From NCBI GenBank assembly GCA_034408745.1, contig JAWXCM010000321.1, positions 1 through 32,690 of the forward strand: DNA of 32,690 nucleotides, written 5' to 3'. Of this stretch, positions 7,720 through 15,843 are shown piece after piece. The notes under the pieces were generated by a model, which saw only the letters and a program-made list of their open reading frames with translations, made no database searches and was not told where the DNA came from. A program made the translations under genes and the position numbers. The DNA comes from JAWXCM01 sp034408745. Lineage in GTDB: Bacteria > Acidobacteriota > Terriglobia > Bryobacterales > Bryobacteraceae. The stretch's first letter is position 1, and the number at the start of each line of letters is the position of its first letter.

Positions 7720-8559
7720 TCAGGCTACGTGGGACTGAACCTGGGCGGCCAGCGCGCGAGCCCAGTAACCTTCGAACAGACCGCGCATGCCCTCGGCGAA
7801 CCCCGGGTGATCGAACATCAGCGCCGTCCACGAGGGCTTGGTGATCACCGGGTCCAGCAGCGCGATCATGCCCATGCGCCCGTCGAATACGGCGAGTTTC
7901 ATTGGCAGACTCGCACTGCTCATCACCTCCACACCGGAGGAGCGATACTCCGCCATGCGCAGCTGATGAACCTCGTCCATGTGCCCCGGCTCATACAGCA
8001 GCCGGCAGGTCACGCCGCGGGCCCGCGCCTGTTTCACCAACTGCTCGTCGAGCGGGTCGACAGCATAAGGCGGCCGGGAAAACTCGAAATACTCCGTCTT
8101 CACTTCGGCTAACATGCGCCGGTACTGGGTCGCGATCTGCGCCGGCTCGCCCACGATGCGAAGGTAGTCGAGGGTTCCCCTCCCACCCTGGCCCTCGGAG
8201 TAGGCGCGCTTCAGGTCGTCTACAAGACCGTTGGCGTATCTTGACTGCTCTTCCAGCTCATGCTGCACAGCCTCACCACGGCGCGCCAGGTAAGCCGGAA
8301 TCGCAAGCGTCGGCTCAACGGCGGAAAACAGTTTCGTTTTCTCCTGAACCACCTGAGCGAAACCCTTCTCGATCAGGCTGTCCAGAACCTCGTAGATCTT
8401 CTGCCGCGGCACATGCGACCGCGCAGCCAGTTCGAGCGCCTTGAATCGTGGATGCCCTACCAGCACCAAATAGGACCGCGCCTCATAAGCATTCAGACCG
8501 ATTTGCTGAAGCCTTCGCCAGAAGCGCTGAAAATCCATCTCAGGCAGTTCTTTGTTCAT
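7720..8559 (-). CDS. TrmB-family transcriptional regulator
   Basis: About 279 residues from the ATG at 8559; a GTG at 8580 is a possible longer start and an ATG 7 codons in is a shorter one. The N-terminus is a TrmB winged helix: LQQIGLNAYEARSYLVLVGHPRFKALELAARSHVPRQKIYEVLDSLIEKGFAQV. A coiled helix follows (QHELEEQSRYANGLVDDLKRAY), then a phospholipase-D-like effector domain typical of TrmB proteins that sense sugars or other small ligands. TrmB regulators are best known in archaea but also occur in Acidobacteriota and other bacteria. It is divergent from the AAA ATPase gene with about 146 bp between starts, so it may control that operon and itself. The ligand is unknown. Confidence 0.85.
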   Translation of the reverse strand: MNKELPEMDFQRFWRRLQQIGLNAYEARSYLVLVGHPRFKALELAARSHVPRQKIYEVLDSLIEKGFAQVVQEKTKLFSAVEPTLAIPAYLARRGEAVQHELEEQSRYANGLVDDLKRAYSEGQGGRGTLDYLRIVGEPAQIATQYRRMLAEVKTEYFEFSRPPYAVDPLDEQLVKQARARGVTCRLLYEPGHMDEVHQLRMAEYRSSGVEVMSSASLPMKLAVFDGRMGMIALLDPVITKPSWTALMFDHPGFAEGMRGLFEGYWARALAAQVQSHVA

Positions 8560-8705
8560 CGTACGTGCATAACCTATCACACGATCCGGCGGAATGCACC
8601 GAGCACACGCGGCAGATGTGGCCCACGGAAACGTCTGAGGTTTTGAACACGTCCTGTTACAATCGCCACTACGCGCTGGACGCGAGTGCAGGAGGCCCGT
8701 ATCTT

Positions 8706-10214
8706 ATGCCCGGGACCGATTCCCTTCCCCGTACCTTAGGTGCGCTTCGAAACAGTCTTTTTTCGGAGGACCGGCTTCGTCACCGGACCATTAAAGACGA
8801 GCTTCGTGAAAATTTGATATGCCGCCTCCAGCGCAAAGAGCCCTTGTTTCCCGGCATCGTCGGCTATGAGGAGACCGTGGCGCCACAGGTGGTGAACGCC
8901 CTGTTGTCCCGACACAACTTCATCCTGCTTGGCCTTCGCGGTCAGGCCAAGACGAAGCTCATACGCATGCTGGTGCAACTGCTGGATGAATACACGCCGT
9001 TCATCGAAGGCTCGGAAATACGGGACAACCCGTACCATCCGGTGAGCAAATACGGCCGCGAACGCATCGCCGAGATGGGTGACGGCACACCCATCGATTA
9101 CCTCACCCGGGACGAGCGTTACGTAGAGAAGCTGGCTACACCCGACGTCACCATTGCCGACATGATCGGCGACATCGACCCGATCAAAGCCGCCCGCCGC
9201 GGTCATAATATTTCCGATGAATTAACTGTGCATTACGGTTTGCTTCCCCGCGCAAATCGCGGCATTTTTGCCGTAAATGAACTGCCCGATCTCGCCGGCA
9301 AGATTCAGGTCGGCCTCTTCAACATCATGCAGGAGGGCGACGTACAGATTAAGGGCTACCCCGTACGGCTGCCTCTCGACGTCCTCCTGGTGTTCACGGC
9401 CAACCCGGAGGACTACACCGCACGCGGGAAAATCATCACGCCGCTGAAAGACCGCATCGGCAGCGAGATCCGAACGCACTACCCCGTTTCGGTGGAGCAC
9501 GGTATGGAGATCACCGGGCAGGAATCGTGGACCAGCCGCACCTCACCGGTCGAAGTGCAGATTCCGGTCTACATCCGCGAAGTCGTCGAGAACATCGCGT
9601 TCCTCGCACGTGACGACAAGCGTATCGACAAGCGTTCCGGTGTTTCCCAACGACTTCCCATCACCGTGACGGAGAATATGATCTCCAACGCGGAACGGCG
9701 CGCACTGAAGGCCGGCGAGACATTCACCGTGCCTCGCGTCGTCGACATCTATGCGGCGCTTCCCTCCATCACTGGCAAGCTCGAACTGGAATATGAGGGC
9801 GAGTTAAAGGGCGGCGACTCCATCGCGCGCGAACTCATTCGCACCGCGGTGGGCAAGGTTTACAGCAACTACTTTGAAGGCACCAACATGAACGCCGTCA
9901 TTAAGTGGTTCGAACTGGGAGGAAACGTTCGGCTCGACGAATCTGTCGACGCCGCGACCATGGTGCAACAGTTTGACGGCATTCAGGGACTCCTCGAGCG
10001 GACCGGCGAACTCGGTCTTACCGAGAACGAGCCTGACGCGGTTCGAGCCGGTGCCGCCGAGTTCATCCTCGAAGGCCTCTACGCGCATCGACGCGTCGCA
10101 AGGTCGGAGCAGTACGAGTTCACCGCCGGAGAGCGCCGCCGTGAAGGCCAGCGTGAGCGGGAACGCGAAGAGGGCGAGCCGCCCAGCCGCAAGACGAAGC
10201 GCCAGTACCAGTAG
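8706..10214 (+). CDS. MoxR/magnesium-chelatase (ChlI)-like AAA+ ATPase
   Basis: A 502-residue protein from the ATG at 8706, which has AGGAGG ten bases upstream; the frame extends further 5' but without family similarity. Walker A is GLRGQAKTK (76-84), Walker B GIFAVNELPDL (186-196), and sensor 1 is VFTANPEDYT (229-238). An insert with DVTIADMIGDIDPIKAARRG before the Walker B strand is typical of the MoxR/ChlI clade. The C-terminus is a charged tail (Glu/Arg repeats, 465-502). Such ATPases act with VWA-domain partners to remodel or insert metals into target proteins. The VWA gene follows after 13 bases, so the two surely form a complex or pathway. No tetrapyrrole synthesis gene is nearby, so true Mg-chelatase function is unlikely. 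Confidence 0.9.
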   Translation: MPGTDSLPRTLGALRNSLFSEDRLRHRTIKDELRENLICRLQRKEPLFPGIVGYEETVAPQVVNALLSRHNFILLGLRGQAKTKLIRMLVQLLDEYTPFIEGSEIRDNPYHPVSKYGRERIAEMGDGTPIDYLTRDERYVEKLATPDVTIADMIGDIDPIKAARRGHNISDELTVHYGLLPRANRGIFAVNELPDLAGKIQVGLFNIMQEGDVQIKGYPVRLPLDVLLVFTANPEDYTARGKIITPLKDRIGSEIRTHYPVSVEHGMEITGQESWTSRTSPVEVQIPVYIREVVENIAFLARDDKRIDKRSGVSQRLPITVTENMISNAERRALKAGETFTVPRVVDIYAALPSITGKLELEYEGELKGGDSIARELIRTAVGKVYSNYFEGTNMNAVIKWFELGGNVRLDESVDAATMVQQFDGIQGLLERTGELGLTENEPDAVRAGAAEFILEGLYAHRRVARSEQYEFTAGERRREGQREREREEGEPPSRKTKRQYQ

Positions 10215-10227
10215 CGGAAGCGCCATC

Positions 10228-11451
<1,224 letters not shown>

Positions 11452-11498
11452 CGGATCGCAGCGCGCTTACCGTGCGCTCCGTGGCAAGGCTACGTTTC

Positions 11499-12428
11499 TT
11501 AGCGGCCGCCGGCCCAGATCATGGCGTTGTGAACGAGCCGCCGGTAAATCGGATCGTAGTGCGATTCGCGGTTGTGGCCGGTCTGAATCGACACCACCCG
11601 CGATTTCGAATACGTACTGATCCACACCAGCGGGCCATCACCGGTGGCATCGTCGGTTGTAACAAGGACTTTGTTGCCTTCGGCGTAATTCATGCCCTTG
11701 TACGTCTCATCATGCACGGACCACTGTGCCGGCAATCCCGCGGTCACGGGGTGATCGGCCACGCGCTTCGCAGTGTAGTCCCGATCGTGCAGATACGTCG
11801 ACTTCTTCTGTTCATACTGACCGCCCGTCACCTGCTTCCACCAGTCCTGCCCGTTGTACGAGCACAGCGCATGGTGCAGCACCACAACTCCCCTGCCCGC
11901 TTCCAGGAAGTTCGTCAGGTTGCGGCGCTGCATATCCGTGAGCGTGTCGATCATGTCGTACAGCACCAGCACATCGAAGCTCTTTAGCAGGTCGCGGTTG
12001 TACGCTTTGGGATGCGGATCCACCGTAACTCGCACATCGGTGTAGCCCTCAAACACGCTGTCGAACGACGGGTCATAGTCATGCCCTCCCGTCACTACCA
12101 GCACGCGCAGTGGGGCGGACTTCGTAGCTGCTGTTGGCGAGGCCCCGGTGACCCTGGCGACGTCAGCCATCATCTTCGCCATGCCGGCCTCCGGCTTCGC
12201 CAGCAGTACCTTCCTGCCAACGGCGTGAGCAGCACGCGCGTTCAACAACACCGCGTCGTACTTTGAGACCACCGCGGTGCTCACCAGCGACGCGTCCTCA
12301 ACCACCGCAACTTCATATAACCCCGTCGACGCGAGGGCTCGACGATACGCTTCCGTGCTCTCGTGCGAGTCGGGAGACCCCACAATCAGCACGCGAAGGG
12401 CGAGAAGTACAGCAGGCAATGCGTTCAT
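11499..12428 (-). CDS. ThuA-like domain protein
   Basis: A 309-residue protein. Residues 107-309 are a ThuA-like (class I glutamine amidotransferase-fold) domain: LRVLVVTGGHDYD, FDVLVLYDMID, FLEAGRGVVVLHHALCSY, HDRDYTAKRVADHPVTAGLP, HDETYKG, PLVWISTYSKSRVVSIQTGHN. Residues 1-106 form a separate smaller Rossmann-like segment after a weak hydrophobic N-terminus (LPAVLLALRVLIVGS). ThuA proteins are linked to trehalose and related disaccharide use and to 3-keto-sugar metabolism, but their reaction is poorly defined. The ATG overlaps the stop of the upstream sugar-binding protein by four bases (ATGA), so the two are co-translated. It is the last gene of the operon. Cellular location is uncertain because the signal peptide is not clear. 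Confidence 0.85.
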   Translation of the reverse strand: MNALPAVLLALRVLIVGSPDSHESTEAYRRALASTGLYEVAVVEDASLVSTAVVSKYDAVLLNARAAHAVGRKVLLAKPEAGMAKMMADVARVTGASPTAATKSAPLRVLVVTGGHDYDPSFDSVFEGYTDVRVTVDPHPKAYNRDLLKSFDVLVLYDMIDTLTDMQRRNLTNFLEAGRGVVVLHHALCSYNGQDWWKQVTGGQYEQKKSTYLHDRDYTAKRVADHPVTAGLPAQWSVHDETYKGMNYAEGNKVLVTTDDATGDGPLVWISTYSKSRVVSIQTGHNRESHYDPIYRRLVHNAMIWAGGR

Positions 12429-13375
12429 TTGATGTTCAGCAGAGTTTTGATTTCCGGTTTGTCCAGGTCGCCGCGCTTCACCGCGACAGCCTGCAGATCC
12501 ATGCGTTTCGGCGGAGCCTGCCCACGCAGTTTTTGCACAACAGTGTTCACCGCTTCGAACCCCATCTTGCGCGGATCCTGTACTATTAGCGCATCGACAG
12601 CCCCTTTGCGCAGATCCTCAATAAGCCCGTCGCTCGAATCGAATCCCACCAGCGTCACTTTGTCCGAGAGACCGCGCGAACTGATCGCCAGCGAGCAGCC
12701 CACAGCACTCGGCTCGGACGAGGCAAACATTCCGTCGATCTCCGGATGCGCGGTGAGAATATTCTCCGCCGCAGCCCGCGATTTGGCAGCGTCGGACATC
12801 CCGAACTGTTCGCCGACAATGCGAATCTTAGGGAATTCCTTCGCCATCACTTCACGGAAGCCAGCCTCACGGTCCATGGTCGACAGGCTGCCTGGCGCAT
12901 GCATCACCAGGCCGACTTCGCCCTTGCCACGGAGCATCTCGGCCAGCGTCCGCGCACCCAGCCGCCCAGCTTCTTTGTTGTCGGTGGCTACCCAACTGTT
13001 GTAGTCCTCAATGTCGAGGCCCGAATCGAACACCGTTACCGGTATGCCGGACTGAATGGCGCGCTCCACCGAGGCCACCAGTGCCTGACGTTGCGAAGCC
13101 GCAATGGCGATGCCGTCGACATGCTGCGCCACCATCGAATCGACAATCTGGATCTGGCGCGCGTAGTCTGTCTCCGCGGCGGCGCCGTTCCACAGCACGT
13201 CGACGTCGAGTTCCCTGCCCGCCCGCTCAGCACCCTCTTTGACCGAGACCCAAAACAAGTGCGACGTAGCCTTCGGAATCACAGCGATCCGCTTGCGCTT
13301 ATTTCCCGAACAACCGGCCGTCACAGCCGCCAGCGTCGCCGCCGCAAAGGCACGCCTACTGAGCACACCACCCAC
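12425..13375 (-). CDS. Periplasmic sugar-binding lipoprotein (RbsB/XylF-type), orphan, Tat-like signal
   Basis: About 316 residues. The signal carries a twin-arginine motif SRRAF followed by a hydrophobic stretch and the lipobox TAGC, so it looks like a Tat-exported lipoprotein. The mature part is a type I periplasmic binding fold: KRIAVIPKATSHLFWVSVKEGAERAG, VDGIAIAASQRQALV, GIPVTVFDSGLD, NKEAGRLGARTLAEML, EIDGMFASSEPSAVG, VTLVGFDSSDGLIEDL. These match ribose/xylose-class binding proteins. No permease or ABC ATPase is adjacent, so it may serve a distant transporter or act as a sensor. The start is unclear: GTG at 13375, GTG at 13366 and TTG at 13381 all keep the signal. Any of them lies inside the end of the upstream SDR gene, an overlap of 11-26 bases. 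Confidence 0.85.
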   Translation of the reverse strand: MGGVLSRRAFAAATLAAVTAGCSGNKRKRIAVIPKATSHLFWVSVKEGAERAGRELDVDVLWNGAAAETDYARQIQIVDSMVAQHVDGIAIAASQRQALVASVERAIQSGIPVTVFDSGLDIEDYNSWVATDNKEAGRLGARTLAEMLRGKGEVGLVMHAPGSLSTMDREAGFREVMAKEFPKIRIVGEQFGMSDAAKSRAAAENILTAHPEIDGMFASSEPSAVGCSLAISSRGLSDKVTLVGFDSSDGLIEDLRKGAVDALIVQDPRKMGFEAVNTVVQKLRGQAPPKRMDLQAVAVKRGDLDKPEIKTLLNIK

Positions 13376-14111
13376 CGTCAATCAAAATATCCGATCCCGT
13401 AATGAAGGTCGCCATGTCCGAGCACAGATACAATGCCAGCGACCCAATGTCTTCCACCTTGCCCCACTTGCCGGCGGGAATCTTCGCCACGAATGCGGCG
13501 TTCAGCTCTGGATTCTGCAGCAACGGCAGGTTCATTTCGGTGGCGAATGGTCCAGGGCTGATCCCCACGCAGGTAATTCCCTCGGTGGCCAGCTCCAGCG
13601 CGACCGCGCGTGTCAGGCCCAGCAGTCCGGCCTTGCTGGCCGAATACGCCGCGCGCTGCGGAAGCGACACATGCCCCATGATCGACGTCATATTGATGAT
13701 CCGACCATAGCCGCTCCCCTTCATGTGAGGAACAAAAGACCGGCACATAAGAAATGCCGCCGTGAGATTTGTGTCAATCACGCTGCTCCACTCCGCCAGC
13801 GTGAAGTCCGTAATGTTCTTGCGGCAGTTCACACCGGCGTTATTGATCAGAATGCTGACCTTGCCGAGCTTCGCTGTCACGTCCCGCTCCATGCGCAGAA
13901 CCTGATCTTCATTGGTGACGTCGGCCTGAAAAGGCTCAGCCGTTCCGCCTGCTTCGCGAATCGCGGCCGCCACTTCATCCAGCTTCGCGGTGTCGCGTCC
14001 CACCAGCGCCACTTTCGCGCCGGCGCCCGCGAGCGCCAGTGCCATTGCTTTGCCTAAACCTCGGGATGCCCCGGTAATCAGGGCTACTTTGTTGTCGAGT
14101 CGAATTTCCAT
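13356..14111 (-). CDS. Short-chain dehydrogenase/reductase (SDR), gluconate-5-dehydrogenase or FabG-like
   Basis: A 251-residue classical SDR. The cofactor loop is TGASRGLG (13-20), with NNAG at 90-93 and the catalytic set N114, S143, Y156 and K160 (the last two in YSASK). R22-position variants and GRD at 38-40 suggest NADP(H) preference, though this is not decisive. The C-terminus, TGSDILIDGGW, is the usual SDR ending. Its place between a membrane PH-domain gene (six bases upstream) and a sugar-binding lipoprotein plus ThuA favours a sugar or sugar-acid substrate over fatty-acid synthesis. The stop lies inside the next gene. The SDR assignment is certain; the substrate is inferred from context. 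Confidence 0.9.
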   Translation of the reverse strand: MEIRLDNKVALITGASRGLGKAMALALAGAGAKVALVGRDTAKLDEVAAAIREAGGTAEPFQADVTNEDQVLRMERDVTAKLGKVSILINNAGVNCRKNITDFTLAEWSSVIDTNLTAAFLMCRSFVPHMKGSGYGRIINMTSIMGHVSLPQRAAYSASKAGLLGLTRAVALELATEGITCVGISPGPFATEMNLPLLQNPELNAAFVAKIPAGKWGKVEDIGSLALYLCSDMATFITGSDILIDGGWCAQ

Positions 14112-14117
14112 GTAGTG

Positions 14118-14621
14118 TTACTTGCCGGCGGCTTCCAGAATATAATCCGCCACGGTCTGAGGTTGATCGATGTTGGCCATCGTGAGGCCGCCCGTCTCTC
14201 CCGCCGTCTCAATCGCGATGGAGCCAATGCCAAAGATGCGCTGCCACAGGCCCTGATTGACACGAACATCCTGTATCTTCGCGAGATCCATGGTGCGCGT
14301 GGATTTCGACAACATGCCCGTCTCATAACGCAGTTTCCCGCCGCCAATGGTGAGCAGATGGAAGTGCTGGCGCAGATGCTGGCGCACCGTCCACAACAGC
14401 AGCAGTGCGGGGACTATCAGTGGCCACAACTGACGGGCCTCACCGGTCTCCCGGTTGTTGATGAACCCGTACAACACAGCCGCTGACAGAAACGAAAGGT
14501 AATAGAATGGACGCACGAGTCGCAGGCTCGGCCGCACCACGACCGGACCTGAGGGGTTGGAGGATACCTTGGGCAGGCTCAAGCCGTCATTGTACTTCAA
14601 TGTCGACTGTCCGTGAGCCAT
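14118..14621 (-). CDS. Membrane protein with bacterial PH domain (bPH2/DUF304)
   Basis: A 167-residue protein from the ATG at 14621; the frame continues upstream but overlaps the divergent gene and lacks similarity. Two membrane helices (about 39-54 and 65-79) are followed by a bPH2 domain (about 88-160): LTIGGGKLRYETGMLSKSTRTMDLAKIQDVRVNQ, then WQRIFGIGSIAIETAG. This order, with paired helices directly before the PH barrel, is the standard DUF304 layout. Such proteins sit in the inner membrane with the PH domain in the cytoplasm; molecular roles are mostly unknown. It is the first gene of the operon leading to SDR, the sugar-binding protein and ThuA, and its promoter must lie in the 53 bp shared with the divergent gene at 14675. 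Confidence 0.8.
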   Translation of the reverse strand: MAHGQSTLKYNDGLSLPKVSSNPSGPVVVRPSLRLVRPFYYLSFLSAAVLYGFINNRETGEARQLWPLIVPALLLLWTVRQHLRQHFHLLTIGGGKLRYETGMLSKSTRTMDLAKIQDVRVNQGLWQRIFGIGSIAIETAGETGGLTMANIDQPQTVADYILEAAGK

Positions 14622-14674
14622 CTCATTGCTGTTTTCCGCGTTTGCTTTTACAAGTGCTCGAAGGAGGGCATCCG

Positions 14675-15781
14675 ATGTATCTACGCATCTCTTCCGCAAT
14701 CTTCCTGATCTCCGCAACTGCGTGGGCGGATTTCAGTTACCAGCAGACCACGCGGGTTACCGGCGGAGCGATGGCAGGCATGATGAAAATGGCTGGCGCG
14801 TTCTCTGCAAAAGCACGCGAGCCGATCATGACCACGGTGATGGTCCGGGGCGACCGCATGGCGACTGTCACTCGCGACAGCGTACAGATCATCGACCTCG
14901 GCAAGGAGACGTTTACTGACGTCAACATGGAGAAGAAGACGTATTCCGTGATGACCTTTGCCGAAATGTCAGAAGCGATGCGTCGCATGGCTGCCAAGAT
15001 GAGCCAGACTAAGCAGGCCGAAGGTGTCAACTTCAAGGTCGACGTAAAGCAAACCGGCCAGAAACGCGACATCGCCGGCTACAGCGCTCAGGAATTCATC
15101 GTCAAACTCATGATGGAGGGTACTGACAAGAAATCCGGCCAGAGCGGCAGCATGGATATGCAGATGAATATCTGGGTGGCTCCGTCCGTCGCCGGCTACA
15201 ACGAGGTTCGCGACTTCCACCGGCGCATGGCGGAGAAGATGGACTGGAGCCCGATGGCCTCGGCCGCCGGTCCTTTCGCTCAGCAAAATGCAAAGGGCAT
15301 GGCTGAACTGGCGAAGCAAATGTCGAAGCTCGACGGATTGCCCGTGCTGCAGGTGACGCGCGTTGGCGTGTCAGGGGACGGTGCGGCGGGCATGCCTTCT
15401 GAAGCCGACATGCAGCGTGCGCAGCAGCAGGCTGGCGAGCAGCAACGGCAGACTCCGTCAAAGGAGGAAGTGGCAACCGACGCCGCACGGCGAAGTGCCG
15501 CCAGCGCTGCACTCGGGTCGCGTGCCGGTGCGATTGCCGGAGGCCTCAGTGGCCTCGGTGGATTCGGCCGTAAGAAGAAAGCCACGGAACCGGAAAAGAC
15601 TGCCCCACCCCCGCCCGAGGCACCGGCGGCATCGCCCGCGCCGACCTCTTCGGGTCCCGCGGCCCTCATGGAAATGACCACGGAAATGTCGGGCTTTTCC
15701 GCCTCGGTCGACGGTTCAAAGCTGGAAGTACCCACAGGATTCAAACAAATCGAAAGCGAAATGAAGAAGGCTCTCCGCTAA
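14675..15781 (+). CDS. Secreted protein of unknown function (DUF4412-like N-terminal part)
   Basis: A 368-residue protein from the ATG at 14675, chosen for the strong AAGGAGGG six bases upstream and the clear signal peptide (MYLRISSAIFLISATAWA). Residues 20-230 have alternating beta strands with Met-rich amphipathic segments (AGMMKMAGAFSAKAREP, EMSEAMRRMAAKMSQ, GSMDMQMNIWVAP), resembling DUF4412-type periplasmic proteins. Residues 230-340 are low complexity: a Gln-rich run (ADMQRAQQQAGEQQRQ), a Gly-rich LGGFGRKKK patch and a Pro/Ala linker. A conserved-looking tail (EMTTEMSGFSASVDGSKLEVPTGFKQIESEMKKAL) closes it and may be a second strand pair. I do not recognise a function. It is transcribed alone and ends at a hairpin. 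Confidence 0.75.
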   Translation: MYLRISSAIFLISATAWADFSYQQTTRVTGGAMAGMMKMAGAFSAKAREPIMTTVMVRGDRMATVTRDSVQIIDLGKETFTDVNMEKKTYSVMTFAEMSEAMRRMAAKMSQTKQAEGVNFKVDVKQTGQKRDIAGYSAQEFIVKLMMEGTDKKSGQSGSMDMQMNIWVAPSVAGYNEVRDFHRRMAEKMDWSPMASAAGPFAQQNAKGMAELAKQMSKLDGLPVLQVTRVGVSGDGAAGMPSEADMQRAQQQAGEQQRQTPSKEEVATDAARRSAASAALGSRAGAIAGGLSGLGGFGRKKKATEPEKTAPPPPEAPAASPAPTSSGPAALMEMTTEMSGFSASVDGSKLEVPTGFKQIESEMKKALR

Positions 15782-15782
15782 A

Positions 15783-15822
15783 TACAGAAAAGGGCGGCCC
15801 GATTGCTCGAGCCGCCCCTTCC
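15783..15822 (-). terminator. Terminator hairpin between convergent genes
   Basis: GGGCGGC (15792-15798) pairs with GCCGCCC (15811-15817). On the minus strand the stem is followed by TTTTCTGTATTT, so it best serves the M13 peptidase transcript that stops at 15844. On the plus strand the following CCTTCCGTATTTCC is weaker but could also end the gene stopping at 15781. Confidence 0.75.
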
Positions 15823-15843
15823 GTATTTCCTCTGCTCTAATCC

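Noticed and set aside
8644..8663. TTGAAC and TACAAT as a promoter for the AAA ATPase gene
   Set aside because: The spacing is only nine bases. TACAAT may still be a -10, but no -35 at the right distance was found.
11460..11478. Possible terminator hairpin AGCGCGC/GTGCGCT between convergent genes
   Set aside because: It is only seven pairs including a wobble, with no T run on either strand.
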